Below the pieces are notes generated by a model, which saw only the letters and a list, made by a program, of their open reading frames with translations, was not told the origin of the DNA and searched no databases. A stretch of 55,676 nt of DNA from Bacteroidota bacterium (GTDB lineage: Bacteria > Bacteroidota > Rhodothermia > Rhodothermales > JANQRZ01), in contig JBCDKT010000025.1 of assembly GCA_038746285.1 (NCBI GenBank), positions 1 through 55,676 on the forward strand, in the 5' to 3' direction. This document shows positions 1 to 8,533 of the stretch, one piece after another. The number at the start of each line of letters is the position of its first letter. The first letter of the stretch is position 1. A program made the translations under genes and the position numbers.

Positions 1-114
1 ACGCCCTCCACGCCCTCCACGCCCTCCACGCCCTCCACGCCCTCCACGCCCTCCACGCCCTCCACGCCCTCCACGCCCTCCACGCCCTCCACGCCCTCCA
101 CGCCCTCCACGCCC
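1..114. repeat. 9-bp tandem repeat (12 copies), half of a hairpin element
   Basis: Twelve perfect copies of the nonamer ACGCCCTCC (1-108) plus a partial copy. The complementary nonamer CGTGGAGGG also forms an arm of the element at 40197-40302, so this is probably the pyrimidine arm of another member whose purine arm lies before the window. It precedes the first plus-strand gene. There are no spacers, so it is not a CRISPR array. Confidence 0.9.
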
Positions 115-238
115 GACGCCTCAGCCGTTTTCGCCGATGCTTAAACCTCTGGCGTCTGAACGAGCCGGCGCGGCGAAGTATTTTCGCAGGCTTTCAGCCC
201 TAGCTCCTCCGACGTCCACCGGTACCCAACGACTCGCC

Positions 239-2299
239 ATGCAGCTTCTCCGCTCTGCCCTTCTGCCCGCCCTCGCCGTCCTCCTGGTCGCCGGCCTCGT
301 CGCCGGCTGCTCGTCCGGCCCGCGCATCCCCGCCGACCCTGACGCGGCGGCCGTCGCCGAGTTCACGGGCGAGACCCTGACGCTCGGCGAGTTCGAGAAC
401 CGCTACGCGCTGACCGTCGGCAGCCGCGAGGCCGCCGCCGCCGACTCCCTGGCGGCCTACGAGGACTTCCTCCAGCGCTACGTCGACTTCCGCCTGAAGG
501 TCCAGCAGGCCCGCGACCTCGGCCTCGACCGGGACTCGACGATCCTCGCCGAGATCGACGACTACCGCGCGCAGCTTGCCAAGCCGTACCTCGTCGAGCG
601 CGAGGTCCTCGAAGACATCACGCGCGACCTCTTCGAGAAGCAGAAGGAGGAGATCCGCGCCGCGCACGTCCTGATCCGCGTCGACGAGACCGCCGCCCCC
701 GAGGACACCCTCGCAGCGTTCACGAAAATCGCGGCGCTCCGCGACTCCGTCGCCGCCGGGGCCGACTTCGAGGAGATCGCCGTGCGCAACTCCGAGGACC
801 CGTCGGCCCAGAACAACCGGGGCGACCTCGGCTATTTCTCGGGCGGCCGGATGATCCAGGCGTTCGAGGACATGGCCTACGCCACGCCGGTCGGCGAGGT
901 CTCGCCCGCCTTCCGCACGCGCTTCGGCTACCACATCCTGAACGTCACCGACCGCCGCCCGGCCGAGGGCGAAATCCAGGCGTCCCACATCCTCGTCCGC
1001 ATCAGCCCCGAGGCGACGGCCACCGACTCCACCGAGGCCCGCACCCTGGCCGCCTCGCTGCGCGACCGCGCCCTCGCCGGGGAGGACTTCGCCACGCTCG
1101 CCCGCCAGTATTCCGACGACGAGGCCTCCGGCAAGCGCGGCGGCGACCTCGGCTTCTTCGCCCGCTCACGCATGGTGCCGCCCTTCGCCGACGCCGCCTA
1201 CGCGCTCGGAGAGATCGGCGACCTCTCGGACGTGGTCGAGACGCGCTTCGGGTACCACGTCATCCTCCTCACCGGCCGCAAGGAGCTCGAGACCTACGAC
1301 GAGGCCTACCCCGACCTCAAGCAGACCGCCGAGCGCCTGCCGCGCACCGCCGTCCGCCGCCAGGCCGTCGGCCGCGCCTTCCGCACCGAGGCCGGCAGCA
1401 CGGTCGACGCGAACATGCTGCGCCGCGCCACGGCTGCCTACACCCCGGACAGCCTCCTCTTCCTCGCCGCGACCCAGAACTTCGGCGACTTCGCCGGCGA
1501 GACCTTCGCCACGGTCGGCGACTCGACGTTCACGCTCGGTGCCTTCGCCGACTACATCCGCCAGGCCCGCCCGGTACCCGGGGCCGACCAGTTCGGCCAG
1601 CTCTTCGACCTCGCCGACGACTTCCTCAACGAGGAGTCCGTCGAGCTCGTCGCGCTCCGCCTCGAAGAGCGCGATCCCGAGTTCCGGCGGATCATGGAAG
1701 ACTACGCCGACGGCGTCCTCCTCTTCCGCATCTCCGAGGACTCCGTCTGGAACGCCGCCACGCGCGACTCGCTCGCCCTCGTGGCGCACTACGACGCGAA
1801 CACCGCCGACTACCAGTTCCCCGAGCGCCGGCGCGTCGTCGGCTTCTACAGCCGGAGCGACTCCTTGCTCCAGGTCGTGGCCTCGGCCCTCGACGCTGGG
1901 CAGGGGCCGGTGGAGATCGAAGCGCTCGTCGCGGGGGCCGACCAGGGCGTGCAGATCGACACCGTGTTCATCAACAACGAGCCCACGATGACCGCCGAAG
2001 GGTCCGAGACGATCTTCGACCAGGCCCGCGTGCTGAACGTCGGGCAGCGCTCCTCGGTGCTCCCCTACCAGAGCCGCCAGGCGGTGCTCTTGCTCGACGC
2101 GATCGAAGCTCCGCGCCCGATGACGTTCGACGAGGCCCGCGCCCAGGTGGTCGCCGACTACCAGGACGTGCTCGACGAGCGGCTGCGCGCCCGGCTGCGC
2201 CAGGCCTACGGAGCGGCGCTCTACCCCGAACTCCTCCGCTTCGCCTTTGCCGGCGAGCCCACGATGGAGGCCATGATGGGCAGCGCCTCGATGCAATAA
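239..2299 (+). CDS. Lipoprotein peptidyl-prolyl isomerase with two parvulin (PpiC) domains
   Basis: This is a 686-residue periplasmic foldase expected to catalyse cis-trans isomerisation of prolyl bonds in outer-membrane or secreted clients. The chosen ATG gives a clean lipoprotein signal peptide with lipobox LVAGC (Cys24). An upstream in-frame ATG would add 34 unlikely residues. Two parvulin domains are visible: about residues 136-240 (opening AAHVLIRV, closing RFGYHILNV) and 245-348 (opening ASHILVRI, closing RFGYHVILL). The remaining C-terminal 340 residues are alpha-helical and carry no recognisable motif. It is the first of three parvulin-type genes in a row (71- and 39-base gaps), an arrangement that suggests an envelope-biogenesis operon. 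Family assignment is firm; the client proteins are unknown. Confidence 0.9.
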   Translation: MQLLRSALLPALAVLLVAGLVAGCSSGPRIPADPDAAAVAEFTGETLTLGEFENRYALTVGSREAAAADSLAAYEDFLQRYVDFRLKVQQARDLGLDRDSTILAEIDDYRAQLAKPYLVEREVLEDITRDLFEKQKEEIRAAHVLIRVDETAAPEDTLAAFTKIAALRDSVAAGADFEEIAVRNSEDPSAQNNRGDLGYFSGGRMIQAFEDMAYATPVGEVSPAFRTRFGYHILNVTDRRPAEGEIQASHILVRISPEATATDSTEARTLAASLRDRALAGEDFATLARQYSDDEASGKRGGDLGFFARSRMVPPFADAAYALGEIGDLSDVVETRFGYHVILLTGRKELETYDEAYPDLKQTAERLPRTAVRRQAVGRAFRTEAGSTVDANMLRRATAAYTPDSLLFLAATQNFGDFAGETFATVGDSTFTLGAFADYIRQARPVPGADQFGQLFDLADDFLNEESVELVALRLEERDPEFRRIMEDYADGVLLFRISEDSVWNAATRDSLALVAHYDANTADYQFPERRRVVGFYSRSDSLLQVVASALDAGQGPVEIEALVAGADQGVQIDTVFINNEPTMTAEGSETIFDQARVLNVGQRSSVLPYQSRQAVLLLDAIEAPRPMTFDEARAQVVADYQDVLDERLRARLRQAYGAALYPELLRFAFAGEPTMEAMMGSASMQ

Positions 2300-2323
2300 G
2301 CCGTCCCCGTACCGCGTATGGAA

Positions 2324-2362
2324 GAGGGGAGCCGCACGCACGCCGGCTCCCCTCCTCGTTTC
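2324..2362 (+). terminator. Terminator-like hairpin between the first two parvulin genes
   Basis: GAGGGGAGCCG (2324-2334) and CGGCTCCCCTC (2344-2354) form a perfect 11-bp stem with a 9-base loop, followed by CTCGTTTC. The T tract is weak. It may terminate partially or protect the mRNA, so that the first gene is expressed more than the following ones. Confidence 0.5.
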
Positions 2363-2370
2363 AGCCCGCC

Positions 2371-3279
2371 ATGCCCCGTTTTCTCTGCCTGCTCCTTGCG
2401 CTTGGCCTCGCTGCGTGCGGCGACCCGGCCCCGCCGGTGCCCGAGGACTACGTCGCCCGCGTGGGCGGCGAGGTCCTCACCGCAGGCGACCTCGAGCGGG
2501 CCCTCGACGTGGCCCCGGTAGGGCTCGACAGCGTGACCGCCCGGCGGCAGGTGATCGAGCAGTGGGTGACGGCGGAGCTGATGGCGCGCGAGGCCGAGGC
2601 CCGGGGCCTGCGCGAGCAGCCCGACGTGCAGCGCCAGCTCGAAGAGAACGAACGGGCCGTCCTCGCCGCCGCCCTCCTGGGCTCGCTCTACGAGGAGGAC
2701 GCCACCGACCCTAGCCAGGCGAACCTCGACACCTACTTCGAGCGCAACCGCGAGCGCCTCCGCCTGCGCGAGCCGTTCGTGCGCGTGCGCTTCATCGAGA
2801 CCGCAACGCGCGGCGAGGCGCAGGACGCGCGGCGGGCGATGCAGCAGGCTATGCTGAGCGCAAGCCCGGACTCGCTCTGGGAGGCGGCCGCCCGGACTTT
2901 CGCCCTCGACACGACGGCTTCGCTCACGCTCGGACGGACCTACGTCCCCGAGAGCCGCCTGCTCGCCGACCAGGCCTCAGCCTGGCAGGCGATCCGCCAG
3001 CTCAGCCCGGGCCAGATCAGCGCTGTGCTCGAGACCGACACCACGTTTCACGTCCTCCAACTCATAGCCCGCGCGGCGGCCGGCAGCGAGCCCGAACTGG
3101 CGTGGATCGAGGACGAGGTCCGCCAGCAGGTCACGCTCGGCGTGCGGAAACAGATGGTGGCCCGTCAGGTGCAACGCCTCCGCAACGAAGCCCTCTCGCG
3201 CGGCCACCTCGAAATCCGCGAGCCGAGGCCCATAGCCGCGCCGCTGTCCGACTCCACGCGCCAAGCGCCCGAAGCCTAG
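2371..3279 (+). CDS. Parvulin-like (PpiC/SurA-type) lipoprotein
   Basis: This 302-residue protein has a short lipoprotein signal peptide (MPRFLCLLLALGLAAC, lipid-modified Cys16). The N-terminal half is a SurA_N-like helical chaperone module (EDYVARVGGEVLTAGDLE, then helices rich in Arg and Glu). Residues about 134-236 correspond to a parvulin domain that is strongly degenerate: the GGDLG and RFGYH motifs of the neighbouring genes are missing. It may therefore be a chaperone without isomerase activity. It lies 39 bases before surA and is probably co-transcribed with it. Confidence 0.8.
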   Translation: MPRFLCLLLALGLAACGDPAPPVPEDYVARVGGEVLTAGDLERALDVAPVGLDSVTARRQVIEQWVTAELMAREAEARGLREQPDVQRQLEENERAVLAAALLGSLYEEDATDPSQANLDTYFERNRERLRLREPFVRVRFIETATRGEAQDARRAMQQAMLSASPDSLWEAAARTFALDTTASLTLGRTYVPESRLLADQASAWQAIRQLSPGQISAVLETDTTFHVLQLIARAAAGSEPELAWIEDEVRQQVTLGVRKQMVARQVQRLRNEALSRGHLEIREPRPIAAPLSDSTRQAPEA

Positions 3280-3318
3280 CGTCTTCGTTTCTACCCCCCG
3301 TTTTTACCCACTCTGTCG

Positions 3319-4671
3319 ATGACTCTACCCCGCCCGCTCCTTGCCCTCGCCGGTGCGCTCGTCCTCTGCGCGGCCCCCGCCTCTGCCCAACTCGTCGGCG
3401 AGGTGGACGGCATCGTCGCCGTCGTCGGGGACAACGTCATCCTCCGCTCGGACGTCGAGGCGCTGTCGCTCCAGCTCGCGCGCGGCGGGGCGGTGAGCGA
3501 CGAGGTCCGCCGCCAGGCGTTCAGCGACCTCGTGACGCAGGAGGTGCTCGTCGAGCACGCCGGGCGCGACACGACGGTCGTCGTCAGCCCGGACGAGGTC
3601 AGCGAGGCGCTGGACCAGCGCACGGAGGCCCTCATCCAGCAGCTCGGCGGCGAGGACGCCGTCGTCGAGCTCTACGGCCGGAGCGTGAACCAGATCCGCG
3701 AGGACTTCCGGGACCAGGTCCGCGACCAGCTCCTCGCTCAGAACTTCCAGCGCCGGCGCTACTTCCAGATCCGCATCACGCCGCAGGAGGTCCGCGCGTG
3801 GTTCGCCGAGATCCCGGCCGACTCCCTCCCCGAAGTGCCCGAGCTCGTCCGCGTAGCCCACATCGTGCGCTTCCCGGCCGTCGACCAGCGCGCCCGCGAG
3901 GCTGCCCGCGCCACGATTGACGCCATCCGCGACTCGGTTGACACCGGGGCGCGCACGATCGAAGCCCTCGCCGGGGCGTTTTCCGAGGACCCCGGCAGCG
4001 CGCAGCGCGGCGGCCGCTACGAGCGCGTCAATATCCGCGACCTCGTCCCGGAGTTTGGGGCGATTGCCGCGACGCTCGAACCTGGGGCGCTGTCCCAGGT
4101 CTTCGAGACCCAGTTCGGCTTCCACGTCATGCGCCTCAACCAGCGCCTCGGGGACCTCGTGGACTTCAACCACGTCCTCATCCGCATCGACGCCTCGCAG
4201 ACCGACCCGACCGAGGCCCTCGCCACGCTTCGCACGGTCCGCGACTCCGTCCTCGCAGGCGGCTCGTTCGCGCTCCTGGCCAAGACGTTCTCGGAGGACG
4301 AGACCTCGGCCGCGCGCGGCGGCAACGTCACCGTCCCCCAGACCACAAACCGCGACCTGCGCTACGAAGCGCTCAGCCCGGCGTGGCACGCCGCCATCGA
4401 CACGCTCGCCATCGGCGAGGTGAGCGCGGCGGCCGAGGTGGACCTCCTCGACGGTCAGCGAGCCTATCACATCGTCAAGCTGCAGAAGCGCACGCCGGCG
4501 CACCAGATGACGCTCGCCACCGACTACCCGCTGATCGAGGAGTTCGCGCTCCAGGAAAAGCGGCAGCGCGAGATGCAGCAGTGGATCGAGGAACTCCGCG
4601 AGACCGTCTACATCGCCATCAAAGACCCTCGGTTCGAGCGCGACGCGTTGCAAACGTCGAATGCTCAGTGA
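3319..4671 (+). CDS. surA: Periplasmic chaperone / peptidyl-prolyl isomerase SurA
   Basis: This is a 450-residue protein with a Sec signal peptide ending APASAQ (cleavage about residue 23). The SurA N-terminal chaperone domain begins VDGIVAVVGDNVILRSDVE, the usual SurA signature. Two parvulin domains follow, at about 176-278 (VRVAHIVRF ... FGFHVMRLN) and 281-391 (FNHVLIRID ... YHIVKLQKR). The second is less canonical. SurA escorts unfolded outer-membrane proteins through the periplasm. Length and domain order match the family. It is the third parvulin-type gene of this cluster. Confidence 0.92.
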   Translation: MTLPRPLLALAGALVLCAAPASAQLVGEVDGIVAVVGDNVILRSDVEALSLQLARGGAVSDEVRRQAFSDLVTQEVLVEHAGRDTTVVVSPDEVSEALDQRTEALIQQLGGEDAVVELYGRSVNQIREDFRDQVRDQLLAQNFQRRRYFQIRITPQEVRAWFAEIPADSLPEVPELVRVAHIVRFPAVDQRAREAARATIDAIRDSVDTGARTIEALAGAFSEDPGSAQRGGRYERVNIRDLVPEFGAIAATLEPGALSQVFETQFGFHVMRLNQRLGDLVDFNHVLIRIDASQTDPTEALATLRTVRDSVLAGGSFALLAKTFSEDETSAARGGNVTVPQTTNRDLRYEALSPAWHAAIDTLAIGEVSAAAEVDLLDGQRAYHIVKLQKRTPAHQMTLATDYPLIEEFALQEKRQREMQQWIEELRETVYIAIKDPRFERDALQTSNAQ

Positions 4672-4724
4672 CACCGGCTCCCCCTTCCCGTCCGTAGCTC
4701 GCCGCTCGTAACTCGCAACTCGCC
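4672..4724. repeat. Half copy of the stop-to-start hairpin element (7-base words)
   Basis: The gap between the surA stop and the moxR start ends in heptameric words (CGTAGCT, CGCCGCT, CGTAACT, CGCAACT). This matches the pyrimidine arm of the elements described at 18454, 20114, 52022 and elsewhere. I see no complementary purine arm, so this looks like a decayed or half copy. Confidence 0.5.
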
Positions 4725-5711
4725 ATGGTCCCCACCTCTTCCGACCCCGCCGCCGTCGAGGCGCTCCACGACGCCTACGAGCGGCTGCGCAGCGAAATCG
4801 GCAAGGTCATCATCGGGCAGGACGAGGTCGTGCGCGGCGTGATCGTGTGCCTGCTGGCGCGGGGCCACTGCCTGCTCGTCGGCGTCCCCGGCCTCGCCAA
4901 GACGCTCCTGATCCAGACGCTCGCGCAGGCACTCGACCTGCGGTTCAGCCGCATCCAGTTCACGCCCGACCTCATGCCGAGCGACATCACCGGCACCGAG
5001 ATCATCGAGGAGAACCAGGAGACCGGGCGGCGCGAGTTCCGGTTCGTCCGCGGGCCGGTCTTCGCCAACGTCGTCCTCGCCGACGAGATCAACCGGACGC
5101 CGCCCAAGACGCAGGCGGCGCTGCTGGAGGCGATGCAGGAGCACCGCGTCACCGCCAGCGGCGAGACGTTCGCGCTCGAGGAGCCGTTCTTCGTGCTCGC
5201 CACCCAGAACCCGATTGAGCAGGAGGGCACCTACCCCCTCCCCGAAGCCCAGCTCGACCGCTTCATGCTGAACCTGTGGCTGGACTACCCGAGCTTCGGC
5301 CAGGAGGTGGACGTGGTCCGCTCCACGACCGGCGCGCGCGTGGCCGACGTCGCGCCCGTCCTCGGGCACGAGGAGCTGCTCGCCTACCAGGACCTCGTCC
5401 GGCAGGTGCCGGTGGCGGACAACGTGATCGAGCACGCTGTCCGCCTCGTGGCGCGCACCCGGCCTGGGCGAGACGGCACGCCGCAGGCCGTCAACGACTA
5501 TCTCAGCTACGGAGCCGGGCCGCGCGCCTCGCAGTACCTCATCCTCGGCGCCAAGGCTCAGGCCCTGCTCGACGGCCGCCTGACGCCGCTCGTGGCGGAC
5601 GTCGACCGCATGGCGATCCCCGTCCTGCGCCACCGCATCGTCCCCAACTTTAACGCCGAGGCCGAGGGCAGGTCCGCCGTGGACGTGATCCGCGGCCTGC
5701 TCGAGGGGTAA
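4725..5711 (+). CDS. MoxR-family AAA+ ATPase
   Basis: This 328-residue MoxR-type AAA+ ATPase is thought to act as a chaperone in maturation of metal- or VWA-domain protein complexes. The Walker A region reads GVPGLAKTLL (about 52-61). Walker B and the following signature read VVLADEINRTPPKTQAALLEAM (about 116-137). Sensor residues lie in LATQNPIEQEGTYPLPEAQ, and the C-terminal lid domain is complete. Usual partners (a DUF58 or VWA-domain protein) are not next to it: the downstream gene encodes a TerB-like protein. It starts at an ATG 53 bases after surA, preceded by heptameric repeat words. Confidence 0.92.
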   Translation: MVPTSSDPAAVEALHDAYERLRSEIGKVIIGQDEVVRGVIVCLLARGHCLLVGVPGLAKTLLIQTLAQALDLRFSRIQFTPDLMPSDITGTEIIEENQETGRREFRFVRGPVFANVVLADEINRTPPKTQAALLEAMQEHRVTASGETFALEEPFFVLATQNPIEQEGTYPLPEAQLDRFMLNLWLDYPSFGQEVDVVRSTTGARVADVAPVLGHEELLAYQDLVRQVPVADNVIEHAVRLVARTRPGRDGTPQAVNDYLSYGAGPRASQYLILGAKAQALLDGRLTPLVADVDRMAIPVLRHRIVPNFNAEAEGRSAVDVIRGLLEG

Positions 5712-5785
5712 CGCTTCAACCGGGAGATGCTCTCCGGGACAGGCCGGGACGCGCCAAATACTCGCTTCCTCGCACGGTCTTTCCG

Positions 5786-5793
5786 TATCTTGG
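5786..5793 (+). promoter_or_regulatory. Candidate -7 box TATCTTGG upstream of the TerB-like gene
   Basis: TATCTTGG lies 33 bases before the ATG at 5827. It resembles the Bacteroidota -7 consensus TAnnTTTG. The same TATCTTGN word occurs 20-35 bases upstream of purM, dprA and the EEP-family gene in this window. No clear -33 TTG is present. Confidence 0.4.
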
Positions 5794-5826
5794 CCCTCCC
5801 TTCTGACAATCCCTTCTCCTCCGCTG

Positions 5827-6306
5827 ATGACCGACTCGACGCCCGCTACCGTACCTGAGGTACTCGACCTCTCCGGCCTCACCGAGCGCCAGCAACTCGC
5901 CTTCTACGGGGCTCTCTTCGCCCTCGCCGCCGCCGACAACTCGATCCACGAGCGAGAGTCCGAAATCATCTTCGAATCGCTCCGGCTCGACGCGCTCTCC
6001 GAAGATGCCCGGCAGCGCGCCTTCGCCCTCAGCATCTCGCCGCCGTCGCTCGACGCCTGCCTCGACCTCCTCCACGACGCCGACGAGACCATCCGCCGCG
6101 CCCTCATGCTCGGCCTCGTGGACGTTGCTCTCGCCGACGACGAGATCGAGCCTGGCGAGCCGCAGACGCTGGAGCGGGTGCGCGCCGCACTCGGCGTCAC
6201 GCCCGAGGACTTAGCCGCGATGCACACCTACGCCTACCGGGTCCGGCAGCAGGCCGGCGGCAAGCCGATCGCGCGTCCGCTCGCCTGCCCGCCCGCATTC
6301 GACTGA
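5827..6306 (+). CDS. TerB-like tellurite-resistance-fold protein
   Basis: This 159-residue cytoplasmic helical protein resembles the TerB/DjlA-N fold: LAFYGALFALAAADNSIHERE is the typical first helix pair with an acidic patch, and LVDVALADDEIEPGEPQTL is the second acidic helix-turn. TerB domains are associated with metal or stress sensing and membrane complexes, but the biochemical activity is not established. There are no transmembrane segments. It has its own candidate promoter (5786-5793) and is followed by tRNA-Lys. The fold call is reasonably sure; the role is unknown. Confidence 0.7.
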   Translation: MTDSTPATVPEVLDLSGLTERQQLAFYGALFALAAADNSIHERESEIIFESLRLDALSEDARQRAFALSISPPSLDACLDLLHDADETIRRALMLGLVDVALADDEIEPGEPQTLERVRAALGVTPEDLAAMHTYAYRVRQQAGGKPIARPLACPPAFD

Positions 6307-6378
6307 CCGCGCGGCACTCTTCGAGCGCGCTTCAACAGAGAACGGAACAGCCTTCCGGTCCCCGTGGTACGCTGCGGT

Positions 6379-6452
<74 letters not shown>

Positions 6453-6462
6453 CTCTAGCAGG

Positions 6463-6497
6463 CTGGCGCTCACGTCCGAGTGCCAGTCTTTCTTTTT
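6463..6497 (+). terminator. Rho-independent terminator of tRNA-Lys
   Basis: CTGGCGCTC pairs with GAGTGCCAG (one G-U pair) around a 6-base loop, followed by TCTTTCTTTTTG. It lies 10 bases after the tRNA. Confidence 0.85.
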
Positions 6498-6618
6498 GCT
6501 CTGCCGAGTTGCGGGCCCTGTGTCTCATGCGGAGCACCGGAGCACACTGACGATGTCCTCCTGGGGTCAACCTAGTGCTATACTCCAGGCTCTTACCGTT
6601 CTTCCGCGCCCACGGCCC

Positions 6619-8286
6619 ATGCACTGCTTCTCGGCAGTCCTCCTCTTTCTCTTCGCCCTACCGACGGTGGCGCAGCCCGCCCACGGCCCCGAGCCGGAGG
6701 TGCCAGTCCGCATTATGCCCGTCGGCGACTCCATTACCGAGGGCAACGACGGTGGCTTCCGCATCCCGCTGATCAACATGGTCACGCAGGCCTTTGAGAT
6801 GCCGGACCTCGTGGGGCGGCGGATGAGCCGCGACCAGGACAACGGCGTCGGGCACGACCACGACCAAGACGGCTACTCAGCCTACCGCATCGACCAGATC
6901 GCCAGTGGCGAGGGGTTCTGGGGGGCCCCGCCCATCGAGGAGCGCCTCGACGATTGGGACCCGGCCGTCGTGCTTCTGCACGCAGGCACCAACGACGCGC
7001 AGCAGAACTACCACCCCTATGGCAGTGCCGCGCAGGGCATCCCGAACGTACTCCAGCGGCTTGACGACCTTGTCTCCCGCATCGTCGCCCACGCGCCGCA
7101 CGTCTACGTGATCGTGGCGCAGATCATCCCGGCCAACCCGCCGGCGAGCCAGCAGACGCGGGACTACATCGTCGCCCTCAACCGCCGCATCCCGGCCATG
7201 GTGACGCGGCACCAGGCGCTCGGGCACCGCGTGACGATGGTGGACATGTACACCCCAATGCTCGCCTTCCCGAATCCCGACGGCATCCACCCAAGCCTCG
7301 GCGGGTTCCAGACGATGGCTGAAGTCTGGTTCGAGGGCCTGCGCGCCATCGGCTTTCTCGACGGCGAGATCAGGAACCCGAACCCAGGCCGCGACGACGG
7401 CGTGCGCCAGCGCGACTACTACAGCACTTCGTCCGCGACGCCCTGGCAGCCTTCCCGGAACAGCCTCATCCAGGCTGGCAGCACGACGCTGCAGCGCGCT
7501 ATCCACACCGACTACGATGGCGAGACGGACCCCGGTGTCCTCAACGACGGGCTCACGGGCGTCTACAACGGCCTCTCGGACGACTTCGCCCAGGACCCCG
7601 ATCACACCTGGACCAGCACGTTCGCTCTCAACACGAACGAGAACGCCGCCGGCTACGACATCGACCGTATCCAGTCGGGAGCCGGCGGGAACGAGCACGG
7701 CAAGCTCCCGCAAGCCTACGAGGTCTGGTATTCCCTGGTCGATGCCCCCGCGGCGTTCCTGCGACTCGGTGCCTTTCAGCACATTCCGGTCAACGATCTC
7801 CAGAGAGGGTCGGCCCTCGTCATCACGGGGCTCGAGGGCGCGCCGCTGGCCACCGGCGTGAAGGCGATCCAGTTCCGGTTCACGGAGCCGCCCTGGCGGC
7901 AGTGGGGGTTCTTCGAACTCCCCAAGCGCGCGCGCTACTACGAGATCGAGGCCTTCGGCACCCCGACCGTTCCGCAGCAGCGTGCGGCGACTGCCTCGGC
8001 GGCCGCACGAGGAGCGTTTGCGCTCCGCCCGGCCTACCCCAACCCTTTCGACACAGCCACAGCGCTCAGCCTCGACCTGCCGACCGCCGCGAAGGTCCAG
8101 CTTGTGGTGCACGACGTGCTGGGGCGCACGGTAGCAACCCTCGTGGACGGCCCGTTGGGCGCAGGGTTTCATCACGTCGCCTTCGACGCCGCCCACCTTC
8201 CGAGCGGGACCTATCTCGTTCGAATGCAGGCTGAGGGGCAGAGCGGTACCGTCGTCCGAACGCAGCAGGTCTCGCGGCTGCGCTAG
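6619..8286 (+). CDS. Secreted SGNH/GDSL esterase with type IX secretion sorting domain
   Basis: This 555-residue secreted hydrolase probably deacetylates or de-esterifies polysaccharide or lipid substrates. The chosen ATG gives a Sec signal peptide (MHCFSAVLLFLFALPTVAQ). SGNH block I is PVGDSITEG (nucleophile Ser38), block III is HAGTND, and block V is DGIHPS (catalytic Asp and His). After the catalytic domain comes a beta-rich region of about 200 residues. The C-terminal module of about 80 residues (AYPNPFDTATALSLDLP ... VLGRTVATLVDGPL ... LPSGTYLVRM) is a Por-type sorting domain, which directs export by the type IX system of Bacteroidota-related organisms. It is monocistronic, with a strong terminator right after the stop codon. 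The substrate cannot be read from sequence. Confidence 0.9.
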   Translation: MHCFSAVLLFLFALPTVAQPAHGPEPEVPVRIMPVGDSITEGNDGGFRIPLINMVTQAFEMPDLVGRRMSRDQDNGVGHDHDQDGYSAYRIDQIASGEGFWGAPPIEERLDDWDPAVVLLHAGTNDAQQNYHPYGSAAQGIPNVLQRLDDLVSRIVAHAPHVYVIVAQIIPANPPASQQTRDYIVALNRRIPAMVTRHQALGHRVTMVDMYTPMLAFPNPDGIHPSLGGFQTMAEVWFEGLRAIGFLDGEIRNPNPGRDDGVRQRDYYSTSSATPWQPSRNSLIQAGSTTLQRAIHTDYDGETDPGVLNDGLTGVYNGLSDDFAQDPDHTWTSTFALNTNENAAGYDIDRIQSGAGGNEHGKLPQAYEVWYSLVDAPAAFLRLGAFQHIPVNDLQRGSALVITGLEGAPLATGVKAIQFRFTEPPWRQWGFFELPKRARYYEIEAFGTPTVPQQRAATASAAARGAFALRPAYPNPFDTATALSLDLPTAAKVQLVVHDVLGRTVATLVDGPLGAGFHHVAFDAAHLPSGTYLVRMQAEGQSGTVVRTQQVSRLR

Positions 8287-8300
8287 GGGAAACCGACTGC

Positions 8301-8345
8301 GCAAAGCGGGCGGTTACCGTCAGGGCCCCGCCCGCTTTGCTCCTG
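8301..8345 (+). terminator. Terminator of the SGNH esterase gene
   Basis: GCAAAGCGGGCGG (8301-8313) and CCGCCCGCTTTGC (8328-8340) form a perfect 13-bp stem with a 14-base loop, followed by TCCTGTTCC. Confidence 0.75.
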
Positions 8346-8533
8346 TTCCGAGCCCACCAGGGACTGTTGGGGGACTGTTTAAGATTCACCGCCACGCGCT
8401 GCGAAGGGCTGCGAGACAGCCCGTCAGCGTTGCGCTGCATCATCGATGCTGCGGCATCTAGCTCCTGGCACGCCTCAACGGGAGCCTTTTCCATTCGCTC
8501 TCGCTTCGGCACCCGCACTTCCAACAGTCTCTC
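8341..8533. other. Intergenic segment between converging genes, no supported gene
   Basis: This stretch separates the esterase terminator from the end of the YceI gene. It is less GC-biased than the genes around it. The minus strand can be read as a short open frame without start context or recognisable domain, possibly a decayed transposase end. I cannot support a gene here. Confidence 0.4.

Noticed and set aside
1-114. CRISPR array
   Set aside because: The 9-bp units are directly adjacent with no unique spacers, and no cas genes are present. The same applies to 15996-16100 and 55556-55654.
8341-8533. Transposase remnant on the minus strand
   Set aside because: A short open frame here vaguely resembles a transposase C-terminus, but there is no catalytic motif, terminal inverted repeat or target duplication.
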